Positions 1-8,587 of a stretch of 64,000 bases of DNA are shown here, piece by piece. Position 1 is the stretch's first letter. The number at the start of each line of letters is the position of its first letter. The stretch comes from Paraglaciecola psychrophila 170 (GTDB lineage: Bacteria; Pseudomonadota; Gammaproteobacteria; Enterobacterales; Alteromonadaceae). Location: the NCBI RefSeq assembly GCF_000347635.1, contig NC_020514.1, positions 1,612,001 to 1,676,000 on the forward strand. The letters are read 5' to 3'. The position numbers and the translations under genes were made by a program. The notes under the pieces are model-generated. The model saw only the letters and a list, made by a program, of their open reading frames with translations. It ran no database searches and was not told the DNA's origin.

Positions 1-795
1 CCCCGTTCGATTGAAACGGTGTCAACAATTGACGATTACCCAATCAAGCTGTTGGCATTGGCTTTGGATCAAACCGGCGTTAATTATCAACTTAAACCCT
101 CAGACAATCTTCTGTCAAAAGGCAAGGCCCTAGACAGGCTTCAAGACAATAGAGAAATAAACATTGTTTGGGGTATGACCAATGTCCAGCGTGAAAAAGA
201 TTTACTGCCAATACGTATTCCCATATTTAAAGGGTTGATTGGTTGGCGTTTACTGTTGATTCGAGAAGACATGGCTGAACGATTTACCTATATTCAGCAG
301 TTCGATCATCTAGTTAAACTTTCGCCATTGCAGGGGCGAGATTGGCCAGACACCAAAATATTGCAATCCAATGGTTTCGACGTGATCACCGATCGTACCC
401 AAACCTCTCTTGTGAAAATGCTTGGTAGAGCACAAGGGGATTTTTTCCCGCGCTCTATTATAGAAATTTGGGAGGAACTGGCTATGAGCGACGTGGCGAA
501 TAAAATACAGATTCAACCTACTCTTGGGATACGTTATCCCGCGGCAATCTACTTTTTTGTAAATAAGAAAAGTGTTCCTTTGGCGAACCTGATTGAACGA
601 GGGTTAGAAAAAGCCATCAAAAATGGAACGTATGACGAGTTATTTGAAGAGAATTATAAAGCTTCTATTGAAAAATCAGAGATTGGCAATAGAACATTTT
701 ACACATTAGAAAACACCTTTTTACCAGAAAAAACGCCTTTAGACAGAGAGGAATTATGGTTTGACGGCAAAATTCATACTTCTACCGAGCCATAA
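1..795 (+). CDS. Periplasmic solute-binding-type protein, 5' end outside window
   Basis: The reading frame is open from base 1, so the gene very probably begins before the window; a GTG at 19 is the first internal start but has no clear ribosome site. The visible 258 residues have the feel of the bacterial extracellular solute-binding protein family 3 (amino-acid-type) fold: an early LKPSDN segment, a middle region with NGFDVITDRTQ, and a late GIRYPAAIYFFVNKKS stretch followed by LIERGLEKAIKNGTYDELF, which resembles the usual C-terminal helix of such proteins (often ending GTYDKI). No membrane segment is visible in this part, and the signal peptide would lie upstream. No transporter permease is adjacent, so it may be one of the orphan binding proteins common in Alteromonadales. 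Ligand unknown. Confidence 0.6.
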   Translation, partial: PRSIETVSTIDDYPIKLLALALDQTGVNYQLKPSDNLLSKGKALDRLQDNREINIVWGMTNVQREKDLLPIRIPIFKGLIGWRLLLIREDMAERFTYIQQFDHLVKLSPLQGRDWPDTKILQSNGFDVITDRTQTSLVKMLGRAQGDFFPRSIIEIWEELAMSDVANKIQIQPTLGIRYPAAIYFFVNKKSVPLANLIERGLEKAIKNGTYDELFEENYKASIEKSEIGNRTFYTLENTFLPEKTPLDREELWFDGKIHTSTEP

Positions 796-824
796 AAAAA
801 CCAGAGTGATTGACTCTGGTTTTT
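796..824. terminator. Bidirectional rho-independent terminator
   Basis: A perfect stem CCAGAGT / ACTCTGG (801-807 with 813-819, loop GATTG) is flanked by A5 on one side and T5 on the other, so it can end transcription in both directions. It sits directly after the stop of the binding-protein gene and faces the end of asnB, which is convergent. Confidence 0.85.
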
Positions 825-864
825 ATCTGATTCGTAGATGTAGCTAGTGTAGCTTAATTATGAC

Positions 865-2532
865 CTAGCTCTTACCGTGAACAGAGCTTATTGCACGACC
901 AGAAGGGTCAGCATTGGCTTTAAAGCTCGCATCCCACTCTAAGGCTTCTACTGTACTACAAGCGATAGATTTGCCGCTAGGCACACACTTAGCTGCCGTT
1001 TCTTGTGGAAAGTAACCTTCGAAAATACTGCGGTAAAAGTAGCCTTCTTTAGTATCAGGGGTATTCACTGGGAAGCGAAATTCTGCTGAAGCCATTTGCG
1101 GATCGGTGACTTGGGTTTCAATATATTCTTTAAGTGAATCAATCCATGAATAACCGACACCATCACTGAACTGCTCTTTTTGACGCCATAATATTTCAGC
1201 AGGTAAATATTCGTTATTATCGAAAGCTTTACGCAATACCCATTTTTCCATTTTTCCATCAAGACACATTTTGTCTTGTGGGTTTAAGCGCATGGCTACG
1301 TCCATAAACTCTTTGTCTAAGAAAGGCACACGTCCTTCAACACCCCAAGCCGAGGTGGATTTATTGGCACGGGCGCAATCAAACATGTGCAAACGGTTAA
1401 GTTTGCGCAGGGTTTCTTCATGAAATTCTTTAGCGTTCGGTGCTTTATGGAAATACAGATAGCCACCAAATATTTCATCCGCTCCTTCACCCGACAACAC
1501 CATTTTAATGCCCATAGCTTTGATCTTACGACTCAGCAAGTACATAGGAGTCGAAGCGCGAATGGTGGTGGTGTCATAGGTTTCTATATGATAAATCACC
1601 TCACGTAAGGCATCGATGCCTTCTTGCACAGTAAAGTGCACCTCGTGATGCACCGTTCCAATCATCTTAGCGACTTTTTGTGCCGCAATCAGGTCGGGGG
1701 CGCCTTCTAAACCTACAGCAAAAGAGTGTAAACGTGGCCACCAAGCATCCGTTTGGTCACCATCTTCAACACGTTTAGCCACGTATTTAGCCGCTACCGC
1801 AGACACTAAAGAAGAGTCGAGGCCGCCTGACAAGAGCACACCATAAGGCACATCAGACATTAAATGTGACTTAACCGCTTTTTCGAATGCTACCTTTAGA
1901 TCGTCAAGGTTGGTTTCGTTGTTTTTAACATTCTCATAGTCCATCCAATCACGTTTGTAGTAATTGACTAATTGACCCGTTTTACTCCACATGTAATGGC
2001 CAGGAGGGAATTCTTGAATTGTTTTACACACAGGTGTTAACGCTTTCATTTCTGAAGCAACGTACAAATTGCCGTGCTCATCATAACCAGTATACAAGGG
2101 GATAATTCCCATATGGTCACGAGCGATCAGATAAGTATCTTGCTCTGCATCATACAGAATAAAGGCAAACATGCCTTCCAATTCATCGATAAACTCAACG
2201 CCTTTTTGTTGGTACAAAGGCAGAATAATTTCACAGTCAGACTTGGTTCTGAAGTCATAAGGTGTGTCTAGCGCCGTTTCCAAGGCTTTATGATTATAAA
2301 TTTCGCCATTCACGGCTAACACTTGATTATTATCGCGGCTTATTAGCGGTTGAGCGCCTGTGTCAACGTCGACTATTGCCAAACGTTCGTGACATAAAAT
2401 AGCATTATCATTATTCCAAATACCTGACCAGTCAGGACCGCGATGACGGAGTAATTTGGAAAGCTCTAACGCTTGCGTTCTAAGTTCTGCAGCATCACTC
2501 TTGATACCCAGAATACCGAAAATACCACACAT
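865..2532 (-). CDS. asnB: Asparagine synthetase B (glutamine-hydrolysing)
   Basis: Cytoplasmic enzyme making asparagine from aspartate, ATP and glutamine. The start MCGIFGI puts the amidotransferase nucleophile at Cys2, as required after removal of Met1. The N-terminal glutaminase half shows RHRGPD (about 29-34) and NGEIYN (75-80); the synthetase half shows the ATP pyrophosphatase loop LLSGGLDSS (233-241) and LSGEGADEIFGGY further on. Its length of 555 residues agrees with E. coli AsnB (554). All landmark motifs are intact. It is transcribed alone, away from the repeat region on its 5' side, and ends against the shared terminator at 796-824. Confidence 0.97.
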   Translation of the reverse strand: MCGIFGILGIKSDAAELRTQALELSKLLRHRGPDWSGIWNNDNAILCHERLAIVDVDTGAQPLISRDNNQVLAVNGEIYNHKALETALDTPYDFRTKSDCEIILPLYQQKGVEFIDELEGMFAFILYDAEQDTYLIARDHMGIIPLYTGYDEHGNLYVASEMKALTPVCKTIQEFPPGHYMWSKTGQLVNYYKRDWMDYENVKNNETNLDDLKVAFEKAVKSHLMSDVPYGVLLSGGLDSSLVSAVAAKYVAKRVEDGDQTDAWWPRLHSFAVGLEGAPDLIAAQKVAKMIGTVHHEVHFTVQEGIDALREVIYHIETYDTTTIRASTPMYLLSRKIKAMGIKMVLSGEGADEIFGGYLYFHKAPNAKEFHEETLRKLNRLHMFDCARANKSTSAWGVEGRVPFLDKEFMDVAMRLNPQDKMCLDGKMEKWVLRKAFDNNEYLPAEILWRQKEQFSDGVGYSWIDSLKEYIETQVTDPQMASAEFRFPVNTPDTKEGYFYRSIFEGYFPQETAAKCVPSGKSIACSTVEALEWDASFKANADPSGRAISSVHGKS

Positions 2533-2689
2533 AAAAATGTTTCTCTTGAGTTACTTAATGTTAATAAGGGGCTTGATATTTCTATCGTGACAAGCCAAAA
2601 AAAGCGAAACCTGTTGTTATTATTAGAGAGACTTTCGCGCCCTTGAATTTGCCAGTCTGAGCGAAAAAAGCAAGGATAAACTGTGATTT

Positions 2690-3125
2690 TCTTACATTAG
2701 AAAGGAATTAGTAAGAACAATGCCTGTTTTAGGAGGTTTGGGTGTGGATATTTTTAGTTGATAGTTGGCTGTGCTTCTGTCGATATTCTTTGTTGGGGGA
2801 GTTTGGCCTTGGGCGTAGTCATTGAATGCTTTATGCCCTAGCGGGCACTGACATCTCGATAACTGCTCCTGCGTTATTCTACCTTCCCCCATCCTTGGCG
2901 GTCGCATGTCGTTTTTCTCACAGAATCCCTTCTTAGCGACTTACTCTTTTCTGCAGCCACAAAAAGTAAGCAAAAAAGGTCGCTTGCCGCTATGTTCTTC
3001 ATCCAATTATTTATGAAATTTAGCCAGTCGTCACAATGTGCTCCAGGCACTCTGTGACTCAATTTACATCCCTGTAAATTGTCCTACGAAATTTCATAAA
3101 TAATTGGCGAACATCGATGCGAGGG
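2690..3125 (-). repeat. Non-coding repeat, copy A (inverted relative to copy B at 4919-5120)
   Basis: No convincing gene is present here, although short open frames exist. Read on the minus strand, it contains GAAGGGATTC (2923-2932 on the plus strand as its complement), then an AAGGATG block (2890-2900), then the small hairpin TGCCCGCTAGGGCA (2834-2847). The same blocks in the same order occur on the plus strand at 5063-5111. This marks the two as diverged members of one repeat family. Copy A also carries the large inverted repeat listed separately. Confidence 0.6.
3003..3107. repeat. Perfect 19-bp inverted repeat with nested hairpin
   Basis: The arm CCAATTATTTATGAAATTT (3003-3021) is matched exactly in reverse complement at 3089-3107. 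Outside the arms, ATGTTC and GAACAT continue the pairing after a short bulge. Between the arms AATTTACA / TGTAAATT (3061-3080) forms a second perfect hairpin and TCACA / TGTGA forms a third. Such nested pairing suggests a structured RNA or a folding-dependent repeat and not random sequence. It lies within repeat copy A. Confidence 0.75.
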
Positions 3126-3249
3126 TAAGTCAAAAGACAAGCGCATCGGCTTTGGCGACAACCAGTTAACTATGATGGCTGTATTGTTAATTGTTTATCA
3201 TAAATCAAAGACCTGACCCCGCGCTTTTCCTCTTTTATAGGGTATTGGG

Positions 3250-3916
3250 TTAGCCTGACATATCGCACAAAGCATTAATATGGACTTGCGCGCTATCTAT
3301 CACATTAAAGCCACACTCATATCCGTTAAATGCTAGGCAAAGGTCTGTTCCTGCTAAGATAAAAGCGTCAGCACCTTGTTCGATACATAGCTTTTTGCCG
3401 ATAGTAAAAAGCAGCTCACGTTGAATTGAATCAACTTGACCCTCTGCCGCCATTTTTATATAAATGTTGTGAGCTATATCAAGTTCATCACCTAAAGGTA
3501 TAACAACGTCAACGGACGAAATTCCTCCAAATAGCTTGGTTTCCATTGAAATACGATGTCCGAGTAGGCCAACTTTTTCAGTCCTCTTTTTTTAATTCAG
3601 ATTCCAACGTAGGTATGATGCTAATAATTGGCAGCGGAGATAACGCTATAAATTCAGCAATACAAAAATGCGCCGCAATGGACGAAATGGCAATTACATC
3701 CGCTCCAGAGGCTTCCAAGCGGTAAGCTAATTGAATGAAAATCTTGGCTTGTTTACCGGGTGTATTAGCGGCAATATTCCCAATTACGTCACTGACCTCG
3801 GCATGTACTATAGTCAGAACAAATTTTTTATTAGCTAAAGCATGAGCCTTAATTAGGTTTCTATAATAAAAATCAGTTGCAGCAGGACCAATCCCGCCAA
3901 TTATTCCTATATGCAC
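3250..3916 (-). pseudogene. Aspartate/glutamate racemase family protein, frameshifted
   Basis: Two frames make one protein. The N-terminal frame (3916 down to 3578, 112 aa) begins MHIGIIGGIGPAAT, a classic start for the Asp/Glu racemase superfamily, and holds ISSIAAHFC. It stops just after an A7 run (about 3588-3594). Removing one A would join it to the second frame, reading KVGLLGHRISMETKLFGG and then ILAGTDLCLAF. The family normally has a Cys in each active-site half (around CNTxH and GCTEL). Here the first place is SSIAAH and the second AGTDL, so even the repaired protein lacks both canonical cysteines. It could be a non-racemase relative in which the HFC cysteine matters, or a decaying gene. 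It could also be a homopolymer sequencing error. Confidence 0.8.
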
Positions 3917-3994
3917 AGGTCTCTCCTTGGGTTATTCACATCACAGAAAACAATTAACATGATTGTTTTAGTAATTTGCCTTGTGTCGGCTTCT

Positions 3995-4240
3995 TCAGTC
4001 TTTGCGCGTCATTGCAACATGGTACACTTTTCCATTGTCACGTTTTCCAACTGAAATCACCATGATCGTAACAATAGAGTCATTTACCTCATATACTAAG
4101 TGATAGCCTACTTGTCTTAATTTGATCTTATATAGCTCATTAGTACCAAATAACTTTGCACTTTTTATATGAGGGTTGTCTATAACCTCCGCCAATTTTT
4201 TGCCAGTCTTACAATGCAGTCTTTTTAAACTCAAGCACAT
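3995..4240 (-). CDS. RelE/StbE-type toxin, possibly N-terminally shortened
   Basis: This 81-residue protein has the body of a RelE/ParE-superfamily toxin of the StbE branch: KKLAEVIDNPHIKSAKLFGTNELYKIKLRQVGYHLVYEV, then VISVGKRDNGKVYHVA. Known members of this branch are ribosome-dependent mRNA interferases. They normally begin with about 15-25 further residues (a YxLxF beta strand and an alpha helix with W/F-K-L) before the KKL segment. Here that part is replaced by MCLSLKRLHCKTG, and the start overlaps the end of the antitoxin by 10 bases, so a small deletion may have removed the first strand. Activity is therefore doubtful. Confidence 0.75.
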   Translation of the reverse strand: MCLSLKRLHCKTGKKLAEVIDNPHIKSAKLFGTNELYKIKLRQVGYHLVYEVNDSIVTIMVISVGKRDNGKVYHVAMTRKD

Positions 4241-4485
4241 AAGTCACTTAAATTTACCTTTATAATTACCTTATTCCTTCTCGCTTCAGCAATGCTCAAT
4301 AATTCAAGATCTTCCATGTGATCCATCATGAACTCATAAGTATCAGCGGGTATGCAATAAAACGCTGGTTCGTTTCTATTTAAAACAGCTATTGCTTCTC
4401 CGCCCGCACTCATAGCAACCTTTATAGGGTTAGCTTTTAATTCACTAATACTTGCAGCAGCTTCAGTTAGTCTTCTAGTAGTCAC
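4231..4485 (-). CDS. Phd/YefM (StbD-type) antitoxin
   Basis: An 84-residue protein with the Phd/YefM DNA-binding N-terminus: MTTRRLTEAAASISELKANPIKVAMSAGGEAIAVLNRNEPAFYCIPADTYE. It is followed by the toxin-binding C-terminal part MEDLELLSIAEARRN...IKVNLSDL. In this family the N-terminal half binds operator DNA and the C-terminal tail wraps the toxin. It is the first gene of a two-gene operon, overlapping the toxin by 10 bases. The pair probably regulates its own promoter from the region just beyond 4485. It looks intact, unlike its partner. Confidence 0.85.
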   Translation of the reverse strand: MTTRRLTEAAASISELKANPIKVAMSAGGEAIAVLNRNEPAFYCIPADTYEFMMDHMEDLELLSIAEARRNKVIIKVNLSDLCA

Positions 4486-4918
4486 ATATTTGCCCGTACG
4501 TTAAGTAGATCTTTAACGTGTCTCATCGTAGTATTCGAAACGTACAAGGCAATTAAACGTATAACAAACAGTGAGTTCTTTACTTATTTTCGCTTATTGC
4601 TGAGTTAGGCTTTTCTTGAATAAGGGGAATATCTGATGAAGACGTTATTGATTTTAGCTCTTGTTGGCTTTGGTTTACGGAAGCATTTTTCAAAGAAAGC
4701 TTGGCTTGGGATTGAATTAACAGTAGGAATTAACAGGACAGCCATCGCAAGGTAATTACACGATCGGCATCGCCGATAAATGCTTTGGTGGCTCCGCCAC
4801 TGCTTTTCCCGCATTTAAAGTTTCAGCACAAAAAGGCTTATTTTAGGGGCAAATGAAATGACGTCATTTGAGTGGAAGTTGGAGGGACACATTTGAAACG
4901 ACAATGCGGTTGACGCCC
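4486..4918. other. Intergenic stretch without a supported gene
   Basis: This holds the presumed toxin-antitoxin promoter next to 4485 and a 14-bp palindrome AAATGACGTCATTT (4856-4869). A 69-codon minus-strand frame at 4605-4814 has no recognisable features and is not called. Confidence 0.5.
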
Positions 4919-5120
4919 ATAAAGTGAGTCTTTTTGTCTGGTTACTTTTTTTGCTGTTGACCATATTTACGGGTTAAATATGGAACATCTTCAGCTGGCC
5001 TGAAAGGTAAAGTTCACGCGGCAGCCGCGCTGGATGCACTTTATAAAAAGAGTCACTGGCTCGAAGGGATTCGAGTCAAAACCCGCAAGGATGTGGGTGC
5101 CCGATAGGGCATGGTTATAG
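4919..5120 (+). repeat. Non-coding repeat, copy B
   Basis: It contains, on the plus strand, GAAGGGATTC (5063-5072), CGCAAGGATG (5084-5093) and the hairpin TGCCCGATAGGGCA (5098-5111). These are the same blocks and order as copy A on the other strand. The upstream part (4919-4970) is rich in T runs like the corresponding part of copy A. No coding potential was seen. Confidence 0.6.
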
Positions 5121-5122
5121 AT

Positions 5123-5153
5123 TAAAAAAGCTTACGCTACAAAAGCGTAAGCC
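5123..5153 (-). terminator. Terminator of the M28 peptidase gene
   Basis: The perfect 9-bp stem GCTTACGCT / AGCGTAAGC (5130-5138 with 5144-5152) is followed, on the minus strand, by a run of T (5124-5129 as A on the plus strand). It lies about 12 bases beyond the peptidase stop codon. Confidence 0.85.
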
Positions 5154-5164
5154 TATAGAAAACC

Positions 5165-6811
5165 TTACTTCCGCTGAAACTCACTCGTGGCTTTCCATTT
5201 TGGCCAATCATCCGATGACACTAAGTCATACCCCACTTCAAACAATAATTGCGCATCCTGCTGGATACCTGATAAGTCCCAGTTTTCGCGAAATTTATCA
5301 CAAACCTGATGATAACAGCCGGTGACAATCACATTAGTACGCTTTCGATACACAGCTGTCTCTTCATCAATAGGTTCATCACCCCCTTTAGCGTATAGGG
5401 CAGGTACACCTTGTTTAGCAAAGCTGAAATGATCAGAACGGTAATAATAACCGGCTTCAGGACGACCTTCTTGAACTAAATAGCGGTCTTGGCGTTTGGC
5501 TGCTTTTTCAAGGTAGGTTTCTAGTTCAGATTTACCCATGCCAATAACCGCGACATCTTTGGTTTTGCCCAAGACACTCATGGCATCCATATTGATATTG
5601 GCCACTGTTTTATCTAAAGGGATAATCGGATGTTCTGAATAATACTTCGAACCTAACAAGCCCTGTTCTTCTGCGGTCACTATTAAAAATGTGGTCGAAC
5701 GCTTGGGTTTAATATTTAACTCAGAATAAGCTTGGGCCATGACTAATGCAGCTGCTGTACCAGTGGCATTATCATGAGCACCGTTATAAATTTGGTCACC
5801 GTCTTTGGTTTCATCTTTACCTAGGTGATCCCAATGTGCGGTAAATATTAGGTGTTCGTCAGGTTTTTCAGAACCATGTAACGTAGCGATAACGTTATTA
5901 CTGATAGATTTTTTAAAGCTATTATTAATCGTGACCGAGGTGTCTAATCCTAAGTTTTTATTGTACGGACCGGCAACCGCTTTGGCTTTTTCTGCGGCGA
6001 AATTGAGTCCTGCATCAGCAAACACTTTTTGCGCAGCCTCAGTGGTTAGCCAACCTTCGACAGCCACCCTATCAGAATTACCATTTTTGCTTACCAGACC
6101 ATACTGCGGACCACTCCAACTGTTAGCGACCACTGTCCATCCATATGAGGCTGGTTTAGTTTCATGCACGATAATCGCAGCCTCTGCACCTTGGCGACTG
6201 GCTTCTTCGTATTTGTAAGTCCAGCGGCCATAGTAGGTCATGGTTTTGCCTTGAAACTTATCACCTTGTGGGTTTTCAAAACCTGGGTCGTTTACCAAAA
6301 TCACGACTGTTTTACCTTTTACATCTAGGCCTTGATAGTCATTCCAATCATACTCAGGTGCGTTGATCCCATAACCAACAAATACTAACTCTGAATTTTT
6401 TAGTTCTACTTTGGTTTGTTCTCGGCTTGTAGAAGCCATCATGCCTTCTTTATAAGCAAAACTATTTTCGCCGATGGTCATGGTCATATCAGGATCAGCG
6501 GTCATCTCAATGAGTTCAACCGGCTGTAAATAGCTGTCACCATTACCGGGTTGGTAGCCTAATTGTTTGAATTCGTTAACCAAATAATCCAATGTTTTTT
6601 GCTCACCGATTGTGGTGGGTAAGCGACCTTCAAATTCATCCGAGGCTAAAATTTTGATGTGTTTTTTTAAATCATCGGTATTAATACCTTGATAAACATC
6701 GATAAAGTTATTTACTACCGGCGCAGGATCTTTGACTTGTTTGTCTTGGCAGGCTGATAAAGCTAATGTCATTGGCAGGCAAAACATTAGGAGTTTGTGG
6801 CAAGTTTTCAT
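5165..6811 (-). CDS. M28 family zinc aminopeptidase, lipoprotein
   Basis: A two-zinc exopeptidase of 548 residues exported as a lipoprotein: the lipobox LSAC places the lipid-modified cysteine at 21. A protease-associated (PA) insertion occupies roughly 130-300. The catalytic domain has the M28 metal set: His326 (AHWDHLG), Asp347 (AHDNATG), Glu381/Glu382 (AEEQGLLGS), Asp409 (NINMDAM) and His461 (RSDHFSF). It should act in the periplasm on small peptides, tethered to a membrane. Its start codon lies head to head with the DUF3025 gene; the two leave only about 80 bases for divergent promoters. Confidence 0.93.
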   Translation of the reverse strand: MKTCHKLLMFCLPMTLALSACQDKQVKDPAPVVNNFIDVYQGINTDDLKKHIKILASDEFEGRLPTTIGEQKTLDYLVNEFKQLGYQPGNGDSYLQPVELIEMTADPDMTMTIGENSFAYKEGMMASTSREQTKVELKNSELVFVGYGINAPEYDWNDYQGLDVKGKTVVILVNDPGFENPQGDKFQGKTMTYYGRWTYKYEEASRQGAEAAIIVHETKPASYGWTVVANSWSGPQYGLVSKNGNSDRVAVEGWLTTEAAQKVFADAGLNFAAEKAKAVAGPYNKNLGLDTSVTINNSFKKSISNNVIATLHGSEKPDEHLIFTAHWDHLGKDETKDGDQIYNGAHDNATGTAAALVMAQAYSELNIKPKRSTTFLIVTAEEQGLLGSKYYSEHPIIPLDKTVANINMDAMSVLGKTKDVAVIGMGKSELETYLEKAAKRQDRYLVQEGRPEAGYYYRSDHFSFAKQGVPALYAKGGDEPIDEETAVYRKRTNVIVTGCYHQVCDKFRENWDLSGIQQDAQLLFEVGYDLVSSDDWPKWKATSEFQRK

Positions 6812-6889
6812 ATAGTTGCTCTTGTAGTTACAAAGGTTAAAGATTATAAAACGAATCCTTTTTACATCAGATCAATATTAAGGGCAATT

Positions 6890-7684
6890 GTGACCGCTTG
6901 GAATCATGAATTTATTAGTCAATTACCAATGTTGCCAATGCAACAACTTGAAACGTATTTTGACTTGTCCAGTTTTTCTAACTGGCCAAATGCTTGTGGA
7001 CTCAATAATTTAAAAAACCTCAAGGGGAATGTGGATATTCCTGATTTTGTTTGTCAAAGCCAGCTACCTGAATCTGATCATTATTATGAACAAATTATCC
7101 ACCAACAAAATATTATTCCGACCCGGCCAAACGGCTGGCATGACTTGTTTAACGGATTGATTTGGCTACAGTTTCCACATACAAAACAATTGTTAAATAA
7201 GCAGCATGTTGAAGATATTGAGCAATATGGGTTATCACCACGAACTCTTAGAAGAAATAACTTAACCCATTTTGATGAGTGCGGAGTGATTGTCACTTAT
7301 CAGCGTGCCGACTTTTTTAGCAATATTGTTGACAATTTAAAGCAGCATCAATGGCAATCTGTATTTGTTGAAAATAGGCAGTGTTGGGGTAATGAGATAA
7401 ATAGTTTTATATTTGGTCATGCTAATCTTGAAATGTTGTTGCAGCCCTTTATTGGTTTGACAGGTAAGTGTTTGGCGATAGAGGTAGACCGTCAATTTTC
7501 AACATTACCCTATGCCGAGCAGTTGGCTCAACTCGATTACTTATTAGTTAAGCATATTCGAGAAACGGATTTGTTCTCAGCAAAAAAGCCACTTAGCCCA
7601 ATACCATTATTGGGCATCCCTGATGTATGGGATGCCAACAATGATCCTGCTTTTTATGGGAATACTGACTATTTCAGTACCTAA
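6890..7684 (+). CDS. DUF3025 family protein
   Basis: The 264-residue protein beginning at GTG 6890 (VTAWNHEFI) matches the DUF3025 pattern: WPNACGLNNL near the start, GWHDLFNGLIWLQFPHTKQLLNKQHVEDI in the middle, then LTHFDECGVIV and a late IFGHANLEMLLQPFIGLTGKC. The function of this proteobacterial family is not known to me. The frame is open back to 6797, but that would overlap the divergent peptidase start. GTG 6890 is preceded by an AAGGG ribosome-site-like sequence and yields the usual family length. No signal peptide or membrane segment is seen, so it is probably cytoplasmic. Confidence 0.85.
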   Translation: MTAWNHEFISQLPMLPMQQLETYFDLSSFSNWPNACGLNNLKNLKGNVDIPDFVCQSQLPESDHYYEQIIHQQNIIPTRPNGWHDLFNGLIWLQFPHTKQLLNKQHVEDIEQYGLSPRTLRRNNLTHFDECGVIVTYQRADFFSNIVDNLKQHQWQSVFVENRQCWGNEINSFIFGHANLEMLLQPFIGLTGKCLAIEVDRQFSTLPYAEQLAQLDYLLVKHIRETDLFSAKKPLSPIPLLGIPDVWDANNDPAFYGNTDYFST

Positions 7685-7715
7685 GTCTTCGCCAAAGTCA
7701 TCATCAAAATCAGCA

Positions 7716-8423
7716 TCAAATAGCGATAAATAAAGCCCAACTGGCCCAAATTAATACGTAGGGAGCAATAGCAATCATGTAGGTCTTCTTTGCAGGGAGT
7801 TGGGTCCATTGACTTAATCCTACTGCCGTTAGGTACATCACCCATACAGATTCCAAGCGAATTGCCTGCATCAAAGACGCCCATGACGAATTCATTTCTA
7901 CAGAAAAAATAAAGGCAAATGAAGTAGGAGCCATGCTTACTGGGGATAATTGGCTATCCTGCGACACTAGCACCACCAAGATGCCCAAGAGGCTAGAGAC
8001 AATGACGGGGATGCTGACCCACCAACTAAAGCCATACCAGTCGCTATAACCTTGCACACACTCTTCATCTGCTTTGGTCACAATATTGAGATAAAGTGCC
8101 ATGATCGCATTACTGACAATTAGCATAAATACAGAGCCAAACACCCCTGTCCACAAGGATTGTGATTGATCTGCCATCACGTTACGAAATACATTTTGCT
8201 CAGCAGGGCTTAAATCGCCCGCCATGGCTTGCACCATTAATTCGGTATACCAAGAAAAGTCGACAAAATTAAAATACGCGTAAATAGGTAATGCACCGAT
8301 AACTGCGATACACATAAAAGGTATCCAAGACCAATTGTGGGTTTCACTTATGGTGGCAAAAACCTGATTAGGCTTAACAAAAATATCCTTCATGGCCTGA
8401 AATGGATTACTGACCTGTTGCAT
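7716..8423 (-). CDS. Yip1-domain inner membrane protein
   Basis: A 235-residue integral membrane protein with about five hydrophobic segments (around 28-50, 100-120, 130-155, 190-205, 215-235). The opening MQQVSNPFQAMKDIFVKPNQVFATI is typical of bacterial Yip1-domain proteins, which start with a short amphipathic stretch naming a protein-membrane junction before the helices. Its role in bacteria is unclear. It ends 31 bases from the convergent DUF3025 gene and has no operon partner. Confidence 0.75.
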   Translation of the reverse strand: MQQVSNPFQAMKDIFVKPNQVFATISETHNWSWIPFMCIAVIGALPIYAYFNFVDFSWYTELMVQAMAGDLSPAEQNVFRNVMADQSQSLWTGVFGSVFMLIVSNAIMALYLNIVTKADEECVQGYSDWYGFSWWVSIPVIVSSLLGILVVLVSQDSQLSPVSMAPTSFAFIFSVEMNSSWASLMQAIRLESVWVMYLTAVGLSQWTQLPAKKTYMIAIAPYVLIWASWALFIAI

Positions 8424-8587
8424 ACAACTCTCCCTATTAAATTATTTTACAGCGATATTCGCCCAAGGTTATTTTCATTAATCCGAGCGAATTTAATATT
8501 GTTACATATTTTTTTTCTTAATCGCATGTAATAAAACACAAAATTGAAGGACTATAGAACTGGCCGGTCACAAACTAGGAAAATGGA

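Noticed and set aside
2692..3062. Two overlapping short minus-strand reading frames
   Set aside because: They lie in the non-coding repeat, contain the inverted-repeat arms and show no family-like pattern or ribosome site.
4605..4814. 69-codon minus-strand frame upstream of the antitoxin
   Set aside because: Composition and lack of motifs suggest chance.
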